In this document: positions 6,653 through 7,877 of the stretch, piece by piece | How the letters are laid out: the number at the start of each line of letters is the position of its first letter | Numbering within the stretch: the stretch's first letter is position 1 | Origin: a bacterium | GTDB lineage: Bacteria; Auribacterota; UBA3054; B51-G9 | DNA: 7,877 nt | Reading direction: 5' to 3' | Assembly: GCA_029933535.1 (NCBI GenBank) | Contig: JAOZNZ010000142.1 | Location: forward strand, 1-7,877 | Notes under the pieces: model-generated | Seen by the model: the letters and a program-made list of their open reading frames with translations, nothing else | Database searches by the model: none | What the model was told of the DNA's origin: nothing | Translations under genes and position numbers: made by a program

Positions 6653-7689
6653 TTACATTGCCAGATTCAAAATGTTGATTACATCTTCCTCATTGAGTTC
6701 TTTAAAATTCCCGAGTAAACCGTTTTGCGTACATTTTTTTGCCATTTCAGAAAATCGACTTTGGTCAATATTGACCTGGCCAAAATGCGTTGGCAATCCG
6801 ATTTGATCAAAAAATGCTTTCAATTTGTTGATTCCCTGTAAAGCAATAGCTTCCACAGATTGGGATGAATCATGTACGCCAAATACCTGCTCAGCAAAAG
6901 CCGCAAAGCGGGCTGGAGCATCGCTGTAAACGTATAACATCCAAGCCGGCATTACAATGGATAAACCTGTTCCGTGCGGAATATCATAAATAGCACTTAA
7001 TTCATGTTCGATATCATGCGATGCCCAATCCCCAACGCCGATAGCAGTAAGTTCTTTTGGCAATGAAAGTGTCAGTTCAGGATTTAAAATGGCGAACTTA
7101 GGACGCATGGATTCGGATTGTACAGGCCGTTTATACAAACCGTTTTCATTGGTGATAACTGCACCATTACTTGCTTCACTTCCGGCAGCAGGATAGGTTA
7201 GAATTGCTCCGGTGGGCACAATTTTTCCAACAGGTTCTCCGGAAAATAAATCCCATACATCACCTTCATAATGAACACTGCGGCAATAGCTTTTGCTGTG
7301 TCAATAGCACTGCCACCGCCAATGGCTAATATAAATCCCAATTGATTTTCTCTAACAATCCGGATGCCCCGGCGAACTAAGCTCAAACTCGGATTAGTTT
7401 TAATTCCGGGCAGTTCGAAGTGGACGATGTTTTCATTTTCCAATGATTTAACAACGGTATCATATAACCCGTTTTTTTCTTCATAACTTTTACAGGATAT
7501 GGTTAAAACCACGGTTTTGATGCCGTTGAAATCGGTGTAAACCTGACAGGGGATAGTTTCACCACTTTCTAATGTCGCCAGTACATCGAAATCATTACTT
7601 TCCAACGTTTCGGTTGCGAGAGGAATATGCACAGGTTCATTTGTGCGTTCGATCCCTATAGTTTCTTTTATTAGAATTTGTAATTTCAT
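6653..7689 (-). pseudogene. Iron-containing alcohol dehydrogenase pseudogene (chimeric 5' end, frameshift, internal deletion)
   Basis: Two overlapping minus-strand frames together match a butanol-dehydrogenase/YqhD-type Fe-ADH. The first (7689-7198) contains K-N-G-L-Y-D and the NAD(P)-binding G-G-G-S-A-I-D (bases 7320-7300). After A-K-A-I-A-A the match moves to another frame, which reads G-D-V-W-D-L-F-S-G-E-P-V-G-K-I-V-P-T-G and continues to the TAA at 6655-6653. One missing G near 7277-7279 (GGT to GT) explains the shift. In the second part T-A-I-G-V runs directly into G-D-W-A-S-H at 7034/7033. Family members have roughly 75-80 residues here, including the first Asp and His metal ligands. 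The later two histidines (E-H-E-L and I-P-H-G) remain. About 55 residues at the start are not Fe-ADH. With these lesions an active NAD(P)-dependent alcohol/aldehyde enzyme is very unlikely. The frameshift alone could be a sequencing error; the deletion could not. Confidence 0.85.
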
Positions 7690-7710
7690 TGCAATTAATT
7701 TAATTATATT

Positions 7711-7877
7711 TCATTTCACTACCATCCCACAGGTTGAAATCCAGCGGTTAAACCAACGATAAACACTACGTGTTACATTCAATTTTTCAAAAAGCAATAT
7801 TTGGTTTTTAATTACTTTGTTAATATTTCCTTTGATAATAGATAAGCCTCTTATGTAAGCCATTTCGTTTGCAAAAA
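7711..7877 (-). CDS. Partial unrecognised open frame entering from the right edge (C-terminal 54 residues)
   Basis: Reading leftwards from the right edge, an uninterrupted frame of 54 codons ends at the TGA at 7713-7711, 21 bases before the ATG of the broken dehydrogenase. The product is basic. Its end reads L-N-V-T-R-S-V-Y-R-W-F-N-R-W, which resembles the recognition helix of a helix-turn-helix domain in transposases or regulators, but this is only a visual likeness. The length is not far beyond chance for AT-rich DNA. It could be the tail of a real gene, a transposase remnant or a random frame. Confidence 0.3.
   Translation of the reverse strand, partial: FANEMAYIRGLSIIKGNINKVIKNQILLFEKLNVTRSVYRWFNRWISTCGMVVK

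Noticed and set aside
7690..7710. Promoter for the pseudogene with TATAAT at 7708-7703 on the minus strand
   Set aside because: The hexamer is perfect, but no convincing -35 box lies 16-18 bases upstream and the region is AT-rich enough for chance matches.

Overview
The window looks like chromosomal DNA of an AT-rich Gram-negative bacterium. It carries two very large secreted proteins, a C-terminal PEP-CTERM sorting signal and several kinds of short tandem repeat, and the genes lack clear Shine-Dalgarno sites. PEP-CTERM/exosortase sorting combined with a large secreted carbohydrate-active repertoire fits the PVC superphylum best (Lentisphaerota or Kiritimatiellota type). This is an inference from style, because no taxonomic marker gene is present.

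Left and centre (1-6561, plus strand): two tandem, divergent paralogues fill 83% of the window. Both have a signal peptide, N-terminal jelly-roll modules, a second beta-sandwich domain, a long alpha-helical domain resembling an (alpha/alpha)6 six-hairpin glycosidase, and a C-terminal beta domain. The first (1-3524, missing only its first few codons) has two copies of the N-terminal module and ends in a PEP-CTERM tail, so it is predicted to be sorted to the cell surface or extracellular matrix. The second (3601-6561) has one copy of the module, is lysine-rich and has no sorting tail. They are probably co-transcribed and act on the same or related polysaccharides. The substrate and CAZy family cannot be read from the sequence.

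The junction of the two genes (3161-3581) is the most unusual part. Three unrelated short tandem repeats lie within about 420 bases: a 7-mer inserted in frame in the first gene, a different 7-mer that encodes most of the hydrophobic helix of the PEP-CTERM signal, and a 9-mer filling most of the leader of the second gene. A perfect 10-bp stem-loop ends on the first gene's stop codon.

Right part (6562-7877): a 91-base convergent spacer holds two palindromic stem-loop elements. Beyond it, on the minus strand, is the wreck of an iron-containing alcohol dehydrogenase gene (6653-7689). Its 5' end is replaced by a piece of an unrelated protein, it has a one-base frameshift after the NAD(P)-binding motif, and an in-frame internal deletion has removed two of the four expected metal ligands. 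A short open frame on the minus strand runs in from the right edge and is unrecognised. No RNA genes, CRISPR arrays or intact mobile elements were seen.
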